A stretch of DNA of 64,000 bases, taken from positions 1 through 64,000 of the forward strand of contig JBGVQS010000028.1 of the NCBI GenBank assembly GCA_045127595.1, read 5' to 3'. Under the pieces are notes generated by a model that saw only the letters and a program-made list of their open reading frames with translations, was not told the DNA's origin and made no database searches. Position numbers and translations under genes: made by a program. Shown one piece after another: positions 21,315 through 31,329 of the stretch. Each line of letters opens with the position of its first letter. The first letter of the stretch is position 1. Source of the DNA: Scatosoma sp045127595 (GTDB lineage Bacteria; Bacillota; Clostridia; Christensenellales; Borkfalkiaceae).

Positions 21315-23486
21315 CTACTTCACGAGCGCGGTCAAATTGTACTCTTTTCCCGTCGCTATGTCTTTAATAACAACCGCGCCGCCGATCGTGCTGTCGTAGC
21401 ACAACTCTATGCGGTTATAATTCGCCACACGGAAGTACGCGCCCCATTGATTGACGGGATTATACGGTGCATTTGCAACCTGTCGCGGTGCGCCGATGAT
21501 GAGCGTGCCGCTGTCCCACGTGTACCCCGTATCTATCCCCCAATAAGCCGACATAGCGGGACAAATAACCGCCTCGTAAACCGTTTCGCTTTTGCTGTAC
21601 CCGTTCGTCGTGCTGTCCGTGTCGCTCGCGCTTCTTTTTGTGTAGCTTGCCTTGAAGTTTACCCCCGAACACGTCGAGGCGTAAACTGTGGATATCCCGA
21701 TCGAGCCCGTCCGTACCCACGCGCCGTTGTAATATGCGCCGTCGTCTTTACCAACGGAAAACCCGCTCGCGCCCAACCCCGCCGTAAAGTCGCCCGACAC
21801 GATCTCAATCGACCCGCTCCCGTCGATATTTGTGAGCTTTTTCCCGTCGATTGCAAACGCGCCGATCTCGCCGCTTGTCGCTGTTATTTCGCCCTCCAAG
21901 ACGGCGTTTTTTGCGGTTACGTTGCCGTCGGCTGTGAGAGTGAAATTCGGGGAAACAATTTCAACGCCCGCCGTCGAGATTTTCGCCGACGTGATGACTT
22001 TGCCGTCGGCGTCTTTCGTAACGGTCGCAAAATCGCCCGACACAATAAGAGAGCCGACGTCTATGTGGTCGGCGGTGAGCCGTTCCACCGTGAGATAGTT
22101 CAAAACGGCATTTCCGTCGCGTGTTATGCCGTACTTCCAAACGGTCGCCGCGTTGCTTCCGCCCCACGCGTCCGTCCAAGCAAACCCGCCCGCGTTGAAT
22201 ACGTAGATCAAAGAGCTTTCGGTAAGCGTCGGTTTGTTGCAAAAATACGTTTGCGTCGAGCCGTCCGCTTCCGTGTAGGTTATCACATAGAGCCCGAGGG
22301 CGTTCGCCACGACTTCGTTCATACGCGTCAACGCCTCGGCTTTTTGCTCGAAAATGCCGCCCGTCTTTTCGATGATTGCCGCCTCCTGCTTCTTCAAAGC
22401 CGCCGCAACAATCGCCCGTTCACGCTCGGTCATCGGGTCAAGCGACGCGTAGCCGCTTGTTGTTTCGCTTTCTCCTGCTCCCGTGAGCTCGGTGTTGTCG
22501 TTCATCGTGAACACGCAACCCGACACGCAAACCGCAATCTCCTCGCCGTCCTCGTCGATATACGTGAGCATATCGAGAGGGAAAAGGTGCGGGTGCGGGA
22601 GAGCCTCCGCCTCAAAGGGACGATGCCGAAAACCCACGAGCACCGCCGCAAGACTTGAAGCCACCGCGTCGTGGTCGTGCGTGAGGAGCTCGTTGCCCTC
22701 AATCGTGAACACGAAGCCGCTCGCTTCTCCTGCGAGGTGCGCCATTTCTTCCTCGTCTATGATTTGAACACCGCGCACCACGACGTCGTTCTCGTGTATT
22801 TTATGGTCGAAACGGTCGGAGGTGGTGAGCTTCTCACCCGTGTCCTCGTACCACTTCGCCACAATATACCCCTCGGCGTCGATATAAGCGCAAACGCCCA
22901 TAATCTCCAAGCACCACATAAGCACCCGCCGCCACGTGCACGCGCCCGGGGCTTGCTCCACCAAATAGGACGCGTTCGGGAGGTCGGAAAGGTTGAGCCG
23001 AGAAGTGTCAATCCCGCACGCATAGCACGCACGGAGCGCAAGGCTTTCGACGCTGATCGGGAACACAATGCTCGAAAAATCGGCGTCGCGGTCAAACTTT
23101 ACCATACGGTCGAGAGCCGCGAGTTCGATTTCTCCGTCTTGTTTTTCGCAACCGTCAACGGTGAATACGCCGAGAGGGATATACTCGACGCCCCGCGACG
23201 TTGTGTAGCCGATACGCACGCGCGCCTCCGCGCCCTCAAAGCGCACGCCCTTGAAGTTCTCAACGCCATACTTTCCGATAGCGTTGAGGCGTAGCGTCAT
23301 TTCAAAAGCCCTCGCCGCACCTATTTCGAGCGACCTGCCCGAAACACTCGCCCGCTCAATAGAGAGCGCGGCGATTTCGTCGTTTGTAATATCGGACACC
23401 GACCCGCTCACCAAGTCGAACGAGATGAGCGCGTGGGCCGTGTTGTTTTTGATTGCATTGAGAAGCTCGTCACTCACTCGATACAT
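21315..23486 (-). CDS. Tail-tip / tail-associated structural protein (Tal-like)
   Basis: 723 residues. The N-terminal ~400 residues show the beta-rich layout of siphophage tail-tip hub proteins (IPLGVFTVDGCEKQDGEIEL, YIDAEGYIVAKWY). The C-terminal part has a repeated beta pattern (TADGNVTAKNAVLEGEITAT) like tail-fibre shafts and ends in a globular region. Position after the distal-tail-type gene and before the BppU-like gene supports a tail-tip role. No peptidase motif was identified. Confidence 0.75.
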   Translation of the reverse strand: MYRVSDELLNAIKNNTAHALISFDLVSGSVSDITNDEIAALSIERASVSGRSLEIGAARAFEMTLRLNAIGKYGVENFKGVRFEGAEARVRIGYTTSRGVEYIPLGVFTVDGCEKQDGEIELAALDRMVKFDRDADFSSIVFPISVESLALRACYACGIDTSRLNLSDLPNASYLVEQAPGACTWRRVLMWCLEIMGVCAYIDAEGYIVAKWYEDTGEKLTTSDRFDHKIHENDVVVRGVQIIDEEEMAHLAGEASGFVFTIEGNELLTHDHDAVASSLAAVLVGFRHRPFEAEALPHPHLFPLDMLTYIDEDGEEIAVCVSGCVFTMNDNTELTGAGESETTSGYASLDPMTERERAIVAAALKKQEAAIIEKTGGIFEQKAEALTRMNEVVANALGLYVITYTEADGSTQTYFCNKPTLTESSLIYVFNAGGFAWTDAWGGSNAATVWKYGITRDGNAVLNYLTVERLTADHIDVGSLIVSGDFATVTKDADGKVITSAKISTAGVEIVSPNFTLTADGNVTAKNAVLEGEITATSGEIGAFAIDGKKLTNIDGSGSIEIVSGDFTAGLGASGFSVGKDDGAYYNGAWVRTGSIGISTVYASTCSGVNFKASYTKRSASDTDSTTNGYSKSETVYEAVICPAMSAYWGIDTGYTWDSGTLIIGAPRQVANAPYNPVNQWGAYFRVANYNRIELCYDSTIGGAVVIKDIATGKEYNLTALVK

Positions 23487-23901
23487 TTCGCACCTCCCCG
23501 CTCCGCGAGATTAGAGAAAACGAAACGCTTTCCCACACTCCACGCTTTGCATTGAAAAGCGGGGCTTTTCGATCGCTCACGTAGAAGCACTCGGTGACAT
23601 ATCCCCCCGTTTTTGCGTCGAGGTATATCACGTCAACGTACTCGGGGTCAAAGGTTTGAAGCAAGTGAGCGCAATCGGCTATGCGGACGTTGTGCCACTC
23701 TACCGAAAGTTTGACAACCTGCCCGCTCCGCTTCTTGTGCATATAGTTGCTTTCCGTTCGCCCTGCTCCGTTCTTCGACAAGTCCTGTAAATTGTACTCG
23801 TACTTGCTCGGCGCGATCACTTTGACAAATTCCGCCGTGTTTGTTTCGTCCTGCGCCCTGACGCCCTGTATCGGGTTATAATCATAAATTTTGCTCGCCA
23901 T
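23470..23901 (-). CDS. Distal tail-region protein (DUF6711-like)
   Basis: 143 residues, beta-rich, overlapping the tail-tip gene by 17 bp. It lies directly after the tape measure, where distal tail proteins are encoded. LSVEWHNVRIADCAHLL and EYVDVIYLDAKTGGY resemble a small conserved family of Firmicutes phages. Assignment rests mainly on gene order. Confidence 0.6.
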   Translation of the reverse strand: MASKIYDYNPIQGVRAQDETNTAEFVKVIAPSKYEYNLQDLSKNGAGRTESNYMHKKRSGQVVKLSVEWHNVRIADCAHLLQTFDPEYVDVIYLDAKTGGYVTECFYVSDRKAPLFNAKRGVWESVSFSLISRSGEVRNVSSE

Positions 23902-23911
23902 AGCACCCTCC

Positions 23912-26344
23912 TCAATTTCCTACGGGGTAAATCGTCTTGCCCGCTTTCCTGTTCTCTCGCGACGCGCTGATCGTCGTGCTCGCCCGCGTCGTTATGCCGC
24001 CGCCTCCGCCTGTCGTGGTGGGCGACTGCCCGCCGTTTTTCCGTATTTGCTCGACGTCGCTCGCGATATTTTCCACACGATCGCGAATTTCCGCAAAGAC
24101 GTCGCCGTCCTCGTTTTTAATAAGCTCGTGGGAAACGCTCACGGGGAGCATTTCGTTGACGTTCACACTCGGGAGCTTTGCGCCGCTTAAATCGGCGGTT
24201 ACGCGCCCCCACGCGTCGTCAAATTCGTCCGCGAGTGCCTGTTCCATATCGTCGCCGACGCCCGCAATTTCGTCCTCGAAGCCCACACCGACGCCCGTCG
24301 CGATATGCGGCCCGACTGTTTCGCGCATTTTCTTCGAGGGGGAATTGATACCAAACCACCCCTTGACGGTTTTCCAAATGCCCTTGCACGCGTCGCCTAT
24401 CTTCGAGCCGATTGATTTCACGCCGTCCACAAGCCCTTGACCGATACCCTTGATAATATCGATCCCGACTTGTAGCCAATTCGTCGAAAAAATCGTGTCA
24501 ATGATTGCAAAGATGAGCTTCGGAATTGCCGCTATAAGGGACGGTATTGCTTCCAAAAGCCCCGCAATAAGCGACCCGACGATCTCCAACCCCATACTGA
24601 TTATTTCGGGGAGGTTTTCGACGATCGTTTCGACGATCGTGATGATGAGCGTCAAAACGCCCTCGATGAGGTGCGGGAGAGCTTCCAAAAGCCCCTGCAC
24701 CAACGCAAGGACAATTTCGACCGCGTTCTCCACAATGACGGGGAGGTTTTCGACGACGAATTCCACCAACGCCGCGACAATTTCGCCGACGGCTGTGAAA
24801 ATCGCGCTTATACTCTCCTCCGACAAAAGCCCCTCGACAAGCGATTGAATGAGTTGCTTCCCCGCCTCCAATAACTGCGGGAGCATTTCGGTCAATGCAC
24901 CCAAAAGCTCTTTGACGAGGTTGACGATCGAGTTCACGAGTTTCGGGATATTCGACGCGATTGCTTTCACCAATGCGACGACTATGTCCGTTACAATTTG
25001 AACGAGTTGCGGGATAAGCTCCGCAAGCGTTTCAATGATCGCCGTCGCCGCCTGTTCGACCGTGTCTATGAGCCCGCTGAAAAACTCCTCGACGCTTTGC
25101 ATATCTTTGACCGACCCCGCAAAGTCGCCGAATATTCCGAGGAGCTGTTTCAACAACGCCAAAAGCCCCTCGATGATCGGGCTCAATACTTCAAACACCT
25201 TTTTGAGCCCTGTCCCAACCAATTCGCGAAGCGTTAAGATGAGCGAAATGATCGGCTCTAAAATTTCTTTGATTTTGAGGAGCGCGTTCGTCAAGTCGGG
25301 GGACACCGTGCTCCCCTCGCCTATCTCGACTTTTGTGTCCTCATCGGTCGGCAAGCCGTCAAAAACGTTTGACGCGTCGCCGCCTCCCGTGCTCTCGTCG
25401 TTCATCACGTTCAATTCGTCGAACGACGCCAAATTGCCCGCTATTGCTTCACCTGTTCCCTCAACCGCTTCCGTCACTTCTTCCTGTGCACCCGCCGCGT
25501 CGGTCGCCGTGTCGGTGATTTCCTCCGCCGCGTCCGATACGAGAAAGAGGCTTTTCGCCGCTTGTGCGATCGCAAGAAGTCGCTGCAGTATGTCGTTGAG
25601 TTTTTGCACGAAAGGCGTGAGCCCTTTGATTAAAAATTCCCCGATGATACTGCTCAACGAGTTGAAAGTTTCTTTAAGGACGCGGATTTGATTAGCCCAA
25701 CTGTCCGACGTCCTCGCAAAATCGCCCTGCGCGAGAGATAATTGCTCCGTAACGTATTGATACCGAAGCGCGACCTTTTCCGCCTGCGTCATCTCTTTCA
25801 TCGACTTATTAAAGCCCTTTGCAAGCGCATACGCCTCCAAATTTGCCTCCGTCATAACGACGCCGAGGTCTTTGAGGGCTTCGCTTTCGCCTGTAAAAAT
25901 GCCTTTGAGCTTCGTCGCGGCAAGGTCTTGTTCGATATTGTAAAAACTCGAAACGTCCCCGACGAGCCCCGTCAATGCGAGCGACATATTCGTCGCGTCG
26001 TCGGTTGCAAGCCCCATACCTTTCGCCATAGACATAAAGGTAGAGCTGTATTTTTTCGCCGAAAGCTCCGCCAAGCCGTAATTTTTCAACGCGCTTTGAG
26101 CGAAAGCGTTTGCCTTGTCCGACATACTGCCGAACGCGACGTCAACGACGTTTTGAGCCTCCTGCAAGTCCGAGGCGAGATTGATCGCCGACTTGCCGAA
26201 TTGCACGAGCTTCGTGATAGCAAAAGCGGAAGCAATTATCCCCCCGAGTTTCTTCACGGTCGAGCCGAGCGAATTTATATTATTTTTCGCCTCCCCCGTG
26301 TCTACTTTCGTGTTGATACGAATGCTTCCGTCGTAATTTGCCAT
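23912..26344 (-). CDS. Tail tape measure protein
   Basis: 810 residues. The N-terminal domain (IRINTKVDTGEAKNNINSLG, SDLQEAQNVVDVAFGSMSDK) is typical of TP901-type tape measures. A long central region of amphipathic, hydrophobic helices (EMLPQLLEAGKQLIQSLVEG and similar repeats) spans about 350-690. The length would set tail length. It follows the two tail-chaperone genes, as expected. Confidence 0.93.
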   Translation of the reverse strand: MANYDGSIRINTKVDTGEAKNNINSLGSTVKKLGGIIASAFAITKLVQFGKSAINLASDLQEAQNVVDVAFGSMSDKANAFAQSALKNYGLAELSAKKYSSTFMSMAKGMGLATDDATNMSLALTGLVGDVSSFYNIEQDLAATKLKGIFTGESEALKDLGVVMTEANLEAYALAKGFNKSMKEMTQAEKVALRYQYVTEQLSLAQGDFARTSDSWANQIRVLKETFNSLSSIIGEFLIKGLTPFVQKLNDILQRLLAIAQAAKSLFLVSDAAEEITDTATDAAGAQEEVTEAVEGTGEAIAGNLASFDELNVMNDESTGGGDASNVFDGLPTDEDTKVEIGEGSTVSPDLTNALLKIKEILEPIISLILTLRELVGTGLKKVFEVLSPIIEGLLALLKQLLGIFGDFAGSVKDMQSVEEFFSGLIDTVEQAATAIIETLAELIPQLVQIVTDIVVALVKAIASNIPKLVNSIVNLVKELLGALTEMLPQLLEAGKQLIQSLVEGLLSEESISAIFTAVGEIVAALVEFVVENLPVIVENAVEIVLALVQGLLEALPHLIEGVLTLIITIVETIVENLPEIISMGLEIVGSLIAGLLEAIPSLIAAIPKLIFAIIDTIFSTNWLQVGIDIIKGIGQGLVDGVKSIGSKIGDACKGIWKTVKGWFGINSPSKKMRETVGPHIATGVGVGFEDEIAGVGDDMEQALADEFDDAWGRVTADLSGAKLPSVNVNEMLPVSVSHELIKNEDGDVFAEIRDRVENIASDVEQIRKNGGQSPTTTGGGGGITTRASTTISASRENRKAGKTIYPVGN

Positions 26345-26353
26345 TTTTTGCGT

Positions 26354-26947
26354 TTATTCCTTGTCGTTTGCGGTAGGCAAAGCGTCCAAAAACTCGGCGA
26401 TTTTCGCTTGATCTTCGTCGGATAACCGACGAGGCAAAGCGTATTTTCGCTTCATCTTCTCCGCCTCGTTCCGCTGTGTCGGCGTCATACCGCTCGTGTC
26501 TTTCTTGCGGTAAGAAACAACCGTGGAAAACGCACACTCACCGAGGTCGGTGAGCAAACCGAGAAATTCAAACCAATGCACGCGCGCCGTGTTGAGGTTT
26601 ATGCTGTAAGTTTTCAAAAACCCCGAATACAGTCGCATAGCGTCATACTCGAAAGAAAATATATCCTCGCCCTCCGCGTCGTCATCTTCTTCCTCGTCAT
26701 CGGTCGCAATTCCGCGGAGCTCTCCGCCTTTCATAAACCACCGCAACCCCTTGAACGCAAGGTTGAGATCGCGGGGGACGCCCTCCCCGTATAAGAGGTA
26801 CAACGCCGTCGCCGCCTTTTCGGTGTCCGCGAGATCGTCGTCCGCAAGCGCGAGCGCGATTTGAACACCGATACGGAAGTCCGTGCGTATTAGATACCCC
26901 TCGTAATTATCGGGAAAGGGGTCGAGGAGGACGTTAAATTCCACCAC
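26354..26947 (-). CDS. Gp15 family tail assembly protein
   Basis: 197 residues starting at GTG. DFRIGVQIALALADDDLADT, then a predicted helical core, an acidic stretch (DDEEEDDDAEGED) and EMKRKYALPRR-like basic end match the Gp15 group encoded just before tape measures. It overlaps the upstream gene by 14 bp. A ribosomal frameshift joining the two is possible, but no clear slippery heptamer was seen. Confidence 0.75.
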   Translation of the reverse strand: MVEFNVLLDPFPDNYEGYLIRTDFRIGVQIALALADDDLADTEKAATALYLLYGEGVPRDLNLAFKGLRWFMKGGELRGIATDDEEEDDDAEGEDIFSFEYDAMRLYSGFLKTYSINLNTARVHWFEFLGLLTDLGECAFSTVVSYRKKDTSGMTPTQRNEAEKMKRKYALPRRLSDEDQAKIAEFLDALPTANDKE

Positions 26948-27383
26948 GACGAGAGGGCGCGTACTTTCCGCCGATACTGTTGCGACGCATTTGAACAGCG
27001 CGCATTATATGCGGCGTGAGCTGATTGAGAAAGTCTTGAACGTTGTCGAGGGTGGGGATAACTCCCTCCCCGAATACCTTGCGGCAAGTGCCGACGCCGA
27101 AAACGTCGTCAAGCCAATCGGCGATTTTACCCGCCGCCTCCGTTTCGTAGTTTACCGCGGCGACGAAGTCGTCCAACGTTGCGGTTTTCGGGTCGAGTTT
27201 TTGGAATTTCTCCGCGTTCACTCTCGCCGTTTCTTCCGCAAGCTCTTTGAGCTTCTTCATCAATTCCGTGAGCTTCGCCACGAGCCTCTTGTCGCCCGTG
27301 TTGATTTCGATAAACTCGCCCGCGTCATTTACTTCGATCTTGATTTTCTCCGTTTGTCCTACTCTTATTTTTGCCGTTGCCAT
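26934..27383 (-). CDS. Tail assembly chaperone-like protein
   Basis: 149 residues. IKIEVNDAGEFIEINTGDKR at the start and a helical C-terminal part (IPTLDNVQDFLNQLTPHI) match the small chaperone encoded between tail tube and tape measure in Firmicutes siphophages. Confidence 0.7.
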   Translation of the reverse strand: MATAKIRVGQTEKIKIEVNDAGEFIEINTGDKRLVAKLTELMKKLKELAEETARVNAEKFQKLDPKTATLDDFVAAVNYETEAAGKIADWLDDVFGVGTCRKVFGEGVIPTLDNVQDFLNQLTPHIMRAVQMRRNSIGGKYAPSRRGGI

Positions 27384-27415
27384 AACGTCCTCCTTTTATT
27401 CCTTGTGTTGTGCGC

Positions 27416-27913
27416 TTATGCGCTCGGCGTGTCCGCCGTGAATGCGAGCGTTTTCGCGTCGAACGTGCCCGCCGTTGCGTCGCCGATGAAGTTGAAAGTG
27501 TACCCGATAGAGAGGGGGTCGCTTCCCGCGCCGCCGTAGCTGTCGATTTGCACCGCTACGTCCTGCTTTTCGGCTTTGTAGCCCTTTTCCGCGTCGCCGT
27601 CGTAAAGGTCAACAATGAGGATTTGCGTCTTGCAATCGTCGAAAGTTGCGCGCTTGCGACGGAGCTCGTTGAGAAAGTCGTACACGGGGTCGCCTTTCTT
27701 CGCCGTTTGCGTTACGGGGAGATTAGGTTGATACCCGACGACTTCACTGTCCGCCGTGTCCTGCGTTACGTCTTGCTCGGTCTTTACTTGCGGGTTGTAT
27801 GCGATCGACATATCGGCGACGCCGACACCAACGCGAGCCCACTCCTCGGTTGCCGAGCCACTTGCGGCGATATTTAAGAAAACCGCCTGTAAACTTCTTT
27901 TGATTTTGCCCAT
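27416..27913 (-). CDS. Major tail tube protein
   Basis: 165 residues from the ATG at 27913 (TTGGAGG upstream); the longer frame to 28111 overlaps the upstream gene. YDFLNELRRKRATFDDCKTQ and IGYTFNFIGDATAGTFDAKT fit phage tail tube proteins of the beta-sandwich type. Position between connector/minor capsid genes and the chaperones agrees. Confidence 0.75.
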   Translation of the reverse strand: MGKIKRSLQAVFLNIAASGSATEEWARVGVGVADMSIAYNPQVKTEQDVTQDTADSEVVGYQPNLPVTQTAKKGDPVYDFLNELRRKRATFDDCKTQILIVDLYDGDAEKGYKAEKQDVAVQIDSYGGAGSDPLSIGYTFNFIGDATAGTFDAKTLAFTADTPSA

Positions 27914-28356
27914 TATAAGCCTCCAAAAATTTTTGCCTCGTAACGTAAAGAGAAAATCGCTTGATACGTTACCGACCCGTCGTCCGCCCGCTCTATAAGC
28001 GCGGCGGTTTGCGTTTGTTCGATTTCGTCCACGACGCGCCCGCCGTCGAGTTTGAGCGTTTCGCCCTCGCTCGTTATATATTCCCCGAGCTCCGTGAGGA
28101 GCTGTTCGCAATCGAGGCGATCGTCGCTGTCGTCGGGAAATACTCGGAGATAGATTGCAAACGCAAATTCGCCCGTATATCCTCCCGTGACGTCCTCCTC
28201 AATGCGGGGAGCACTTGCAAGGGAAGCAAGCGACAAATTGACCGCTTCCGTCCCCAAGTTTTGATAGGTGCAAGCGCAAGGACACGCCTCAAAGGTGTTG
28301 ACAAGTTCAACGACCTTTCTCGCGATATTGTCCCGCTCTACTATGATATTTTTCAT
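27913..28356 (-). CDS. Minor capsid / tail-terminator-like protein
   Basis: 147 residues from the ATG at 28356; its stop overlaps the next start. Segments such as FAFAIYLRVFPDDSDDRLDC and LLTELGEYI resemble the minor capsid protein (tail completion) family that precedes the tail tube gene. Assigned from order and general layout. Confidence 0.6.
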   Translation of the reverse strand: MKNIIVERDNIARKVVELVNTFEACPCACTYQNLGTEAVNLSLASLASAPRIEEDVTGGYTGEFAFAIYLRVFPDDSDDRLDCEQLLTELGEYITSEGETLKLDGGRVVDEIEQTQTAALIERADDGSVTYQAIFSLRYEAKIFGGL

Positions 28357-28724
28357 TGTCCGCCGCCTCCTATCTTTCGTACCTGTTTGAGCCACGAGCG
28401 ACCGTGCACGGCTTTCGCCGCTTCAAACCATTGAGCCTGTGCGTCGGGGTGAAATTGTTTCGAGAAGTTCGCGCCGATCCCGTAATAGCATTGTCGAGCA
28501 TAGACGCAATCCCAAACAACCTCGCCGCTCCCGATGACCGTGCCCGTTTGCACGCTCCGCGAGAGTGTTCCCGTCCTCATAGGCACGAACGGCGTGCTGT
28601 CGCGCATAACCATTGTGTCGAGCCATTTTTGCGCCGTTGAGTGCGACACGTTCAAACGGTCGAGCTTCAAGTCCAAGCGCACCGACCCGTCGGCGGTGTG
28701 GACGTCGGGAAAAGGTTTACTCAT
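28353..28724 (-). CDS. Minor capsid protein 2-like (head-tail joining)
   Basis: 123 residues from the ATG at 28724. The pattern MVMRDSTPFVPMRTGTLSRS followed by YARQCYYGIGANF is characteristic of the small HK97-gp10-like minor capsid proteins. It overlaps neighbours by 4 bp on each side. Confidence 0.7.
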   Translation of the reverse strand: MSKPFPDVHTADGSVRLDLKLDRLNVSHSTAQKWLDTMVMRDSTPFVPMRTGTLSRSVQTGTVIGSGEVVWDCVYARQCYYGIGANFSKQFHPDAQAQWFEAAKAVHGRSWLKQVRKIGGGGQ

Positions 28725-29149
28725 ACGCCTCGCACCTCCCAATGATGAAGCGACACGCTCCCAAAATCGAGGAGCTCCGCGCTTGTGATCTTGTGCGTTT
28801 CCGCAACCTCTTTGACCTCCGACGTTTTGAGCGGTATGCGCCCAAGCTCGGAGAAGTCGCCGCGCGCGAAAAAGTCGCCCTTGTCGGAAAACGTGTATTT
28901 TTTCCGCGCCTCGTCCTCCGTCAAACGGATAAACTTCGCGGGGCTCACGTATTCCTTGTTTCCTGTGTCCGCCGTAAGCGGTATATACAGTTGAAAAGTG
29001 TCCCGATTGACGTCGCCCGTACCTGTGCGAGAATTGCCGTGTACGACACGAAAAAGGACGCCCTTGATGACAGTCGCGAGATATGTGTCGCCGCCCGCTC
29101 CTGCCCCTTTTATGCGGTTAAAAACGGTTATAGTGTGAGGGAATTGCAT
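28721..29149 (-). CDS. Minor capsid / head closure-like protein
   Basis: 142 residues from the ATG at 29149. It starts MQFPHTITVFNRIKG, is beta-rich and occurs in the third position of the connector cluster, as head-closure or DUF6751-type proteins do. Function inferred from order. Confidence 0.6.
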   Translation of the reverse strand: MQFPHTITVFNRIKGAGAGGDTYLATVIKGVLFRVVHGNSRTGTGDVNRDTFQLYIPLTADTGNKEYVSPAKFIRLTEDEARKKYTFSDKGDFFARGDFSELGRIPLKTSEVKEVAETHKITSAELLDFGSVSLHHWEVRGV

Positions 29150-29154
29150 ACACT

Positions 29155-29535
29155 CTACACCCCCTTTTGTATTCCGCAATAGAGCAAGCCCGTCAAGCCG
29201 AGATAGAGGCGGATCGTGTCGCTGATTTTTGCCGCAAGGGCTTCGTCGCTCCGCTTGTTTTCCGCAAACGTCCTACTCCACCCGCCGACGCTTTCGCTTT
29301 TCACCTCGCGCTCGTTCTCGTTGCCGTTCTCGTGATTTGCGGCAAGTATATCGGCAAGCCTACATTCGCATTTTTTTATTTTCTTCAAATTATTCTCGTT
29401 CGCCGAGATCGCGCGTCCGAATGTTGCCTGTTCGATATACTCCGCCGCCAACCCGCCATAGTACGAATAGGAGGAAGCCGAGCCGATCGCCGTGCCGTGG
29501 TATTCTTGTTGATAAAACTCATAGTTTGCAAACAT
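29155..29535 (-). CDS. Head-tail connector-like protein
   Basis: 126 residues from the ATG at 29535. Helical, with FEYRQ-type start (NYEFYQQEYHG) and a C-terminal segment ISDTIRLYLGLTGL. It follows the major capsid gene, the position of gp6-like connectors. Confidence 0.6.
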   Translation of the reverse strand: MFANYEFYQQEYHGTAIGSASSYSYYGGLAAEYIEQATFGRAISANENNLKKIKKCECRLADILAANHENGNENEREVKSESVGGWSRTFAENKRSDEALAAKISDTIRLYLGLTGLLYCGIQKGV

Positions 29536-29556
29536 ATCGAGCCTCCTCCTCACTTA

Positions 29557-30552
29557 TTATTCCGCCGCCGCTTCGCCGTCGTCGGTGTTCACAACGCTCG
29601 CCGCCGCGTCCCCGGGCACAAGTGCCGCAAACGGGAGACGGGTTGCTTCGTCGGGGTTTTCCGCGTTGATAGGGTTCGGAAGTTCCCAACCCAAGCGACA
29701 AACCACGCGGAGCGCAACCATGTCTTGCTGTGCGAGGTTGTAAAGGATTTCTTTCGTGGTCGGGTCTTGAATAACGCCCTCGGTCAAGAGCTTGTAGGTG
29801 ATATCCTGTCTAAACGCGTAAACGCCTTGCGACCAATCACCCGCGATAGCTTTGACTTTCGAGTTGTCCCACGTGCCATTTTTCGAGAAGTCCACAAGCG
29901 CACCGTCTAACGAGTAGCGAGTGCCGCCCTGTACGTCCTTTTTGAAAATCGGCTGTTTGTTTTCATCGCGCAAGCCGCGAAGCGTCGATTTGAAGCGAAT
30001 ACCCGCCGCGACACCGTTGACCTCGAAGCCGCTTTCTTCGACTTTGCCGAATACGCCGTCCTCGCCCATAATGTCGTTGAAAAGGTCGCCCGACGTGGGG
30101 ACAACACTCCCCGCCGCCGTGATAGACGCAAGCAGGTCGTCTCTCCAACCTGCGGGCTTGTTCACGCCGAACAAGATCGCGCCGTCGATGACTTTGCCGA
30201 TTGCTTCCTCAATACGGGGACGCACTTCGCCCCAAATGTCGTAGCCGCTGTCCTCCGCGTCGTTCAAAACGCTTTCGGGGATAGGCACGATAACCGCGAT
30301 TTCTTCCGCGACGATGCGCTTCTTATCCCACGTCATTTTGCTCGCTTTCTTGTAGCCCGTGTCGCCGTCCACAAAGTAAGCGACGGGGAGCATATTGAGT
30401 ACGGGCATAGTCCGCACCTTGCTCGACATATTCGCGAGTTTCGTGAATTTCGAGAGAACGATAGACTGCGCGATTGCGCCTTGAATAATCTCCTTGCTGA
30501 CTTCCTCGGGAATGAGGGCTTCCGCGCCCTCTCTATTGATGATTTCCGCCAT
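29557..30552 (-). CDS. Major capsid protein (HK97-fold)
   Basis: 331 residues. It starts with an extended N-arm (MAEIINREGAEALIPEEVSK), then KLANMSSKVRTMPVLNMLP and VPIPESVLNDAEDSGYDIW, patterns shared with HK97-type phage capsids. It follows a scaffold gene and precedes the connectors. No separate protease was found. Confidence 0.9.
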   Translation of the reverse strand: MAEIINREGAEALIPEEVSKEIIQGAIAQSIVLSKFTKLANMSSKVRTMPVLNMLPVAYFVDGDTGYKKASKMTWDKKRIVAEEIAVIVPIPESVLNDAEDSGYDIWGEVRPRIEEAIGKVIDGAILFGVNKPAGWRDDLLASITAAGSVVPTSGDLFNDIMGEDGVFGKVEESGFEVNGVAAGIRFKSTLRGLRDENKQPIFKKDVQGGTRYSLDGALVDFSKNGTWDNSKVKAIAGDWSQGVYAFRQDITYKLLTEGVIQDPTTKEILYNLAQQDMVALRVVCRLGWELPNPINAENPDEATRLPFAALVPGDAAASVVNTDDGEAAAE

Positions 30553-30590
30553 AATAAAAAATTTCCTTTTTATCGTTTGCCTTTATAGGC

Positions 30591-31163
30591 TTAATTTTTA
30601 GGTGTGCGACCCGCCGCCGATAAGATCGCCGCCGTCATCGCCGAATTGACCGAGCTCGCACCCGAGCCCTGTCCTGCGCCCGCTCCGCTGTCCTGCTTGA
30701 AAGAGCTTGACAGTTTCACGAAGCCGTTGCCCGTACCCGCCGCCTTTTTGTATTGAGGCGCGTCGGTGAGCACCTTGTCGAGCATTTGCTCGAACGTCGT
30801 TTTGTCGCCATTTCCGAGCTTTGCGAGCTCTTTCTTGGTCTTGTCGTAGATGAAGTCAACAAAGTCCGCGCCTACTTTCTCGGACACTTTCGCAACCTCG
30901 TCCCTTTTTGCGTTCTCCGCCACAAGTGCGTCGTATTTGCCCTTGTAGTCATCGCGTTCCGCCGCGAGATCGCTGTACTCTTTGCTCGACGTTACCGCTA
31001 CCGCCCGAGCCGCTTCGAGCTCTCTCGTGTGTTTGCCCGCGTCCACATATCCACCCTTTGCAAGGTTGACAAAGTTCGCGCCCGCCGCCTGTGCTTTCTC
31101 GGAAAACTGTTCAAAGGTCAAAGCCTCCGCGCCGAAAAGCCCCTTGATTTCTTCGTGTGCCAT
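30591..31163 (-). CDS. Capsid scaffolding protein
   Basis: 190 residues with a coiled-coil middle (ELEAARAVAVTSSKEYSDLA and following heptads) and a low-complexity Gly/Ser/Ala C-terminus, typical of GP20-type scaffolds next to the major capsid gene. The 166 bp between it and the upstream gene hold no ORF. Confidence 0.75.
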   Translation of the reverse strand: MAHEEIKGLFGAEALTFEQFSEKAQAAGANFVNLAKGGYVDAGKHTRELEAARAVAVTSSKEYSDLAAERDDYKGKYDALVAENAKRDEVAKVSEKVGADFVDFIYDKTKKELAKLGNGDKTTFEQMLDKVLTDAPQYKKAAGTGNGFVKLSSSFKQDSGAGAGQGSGASSVNSAMTAAILSAAGRTPKN

Positions 31164-31329
31164 TGTTTACTCCCTCCCTCGTTGTTTAAGCGTCGCGAGG
31201 GTGCGACAGTTTGCGTGTGATAATCGCCCACCGCAAGCGTTTCCGTCGGATAAACGCCCCGACGTGGCGGTTTTGCGTCGATAAACGCGCGACGCGTCGC
31301 ATATCTCAAAACGCCGAAAATCGGCGATT

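Noticed and set aside
26934..26947. Programmed frameshift between the two tail chaperones
   Set aside because: The genes overlap by 14 bp, but no convincing slippery heptamer with downstream structure was found.
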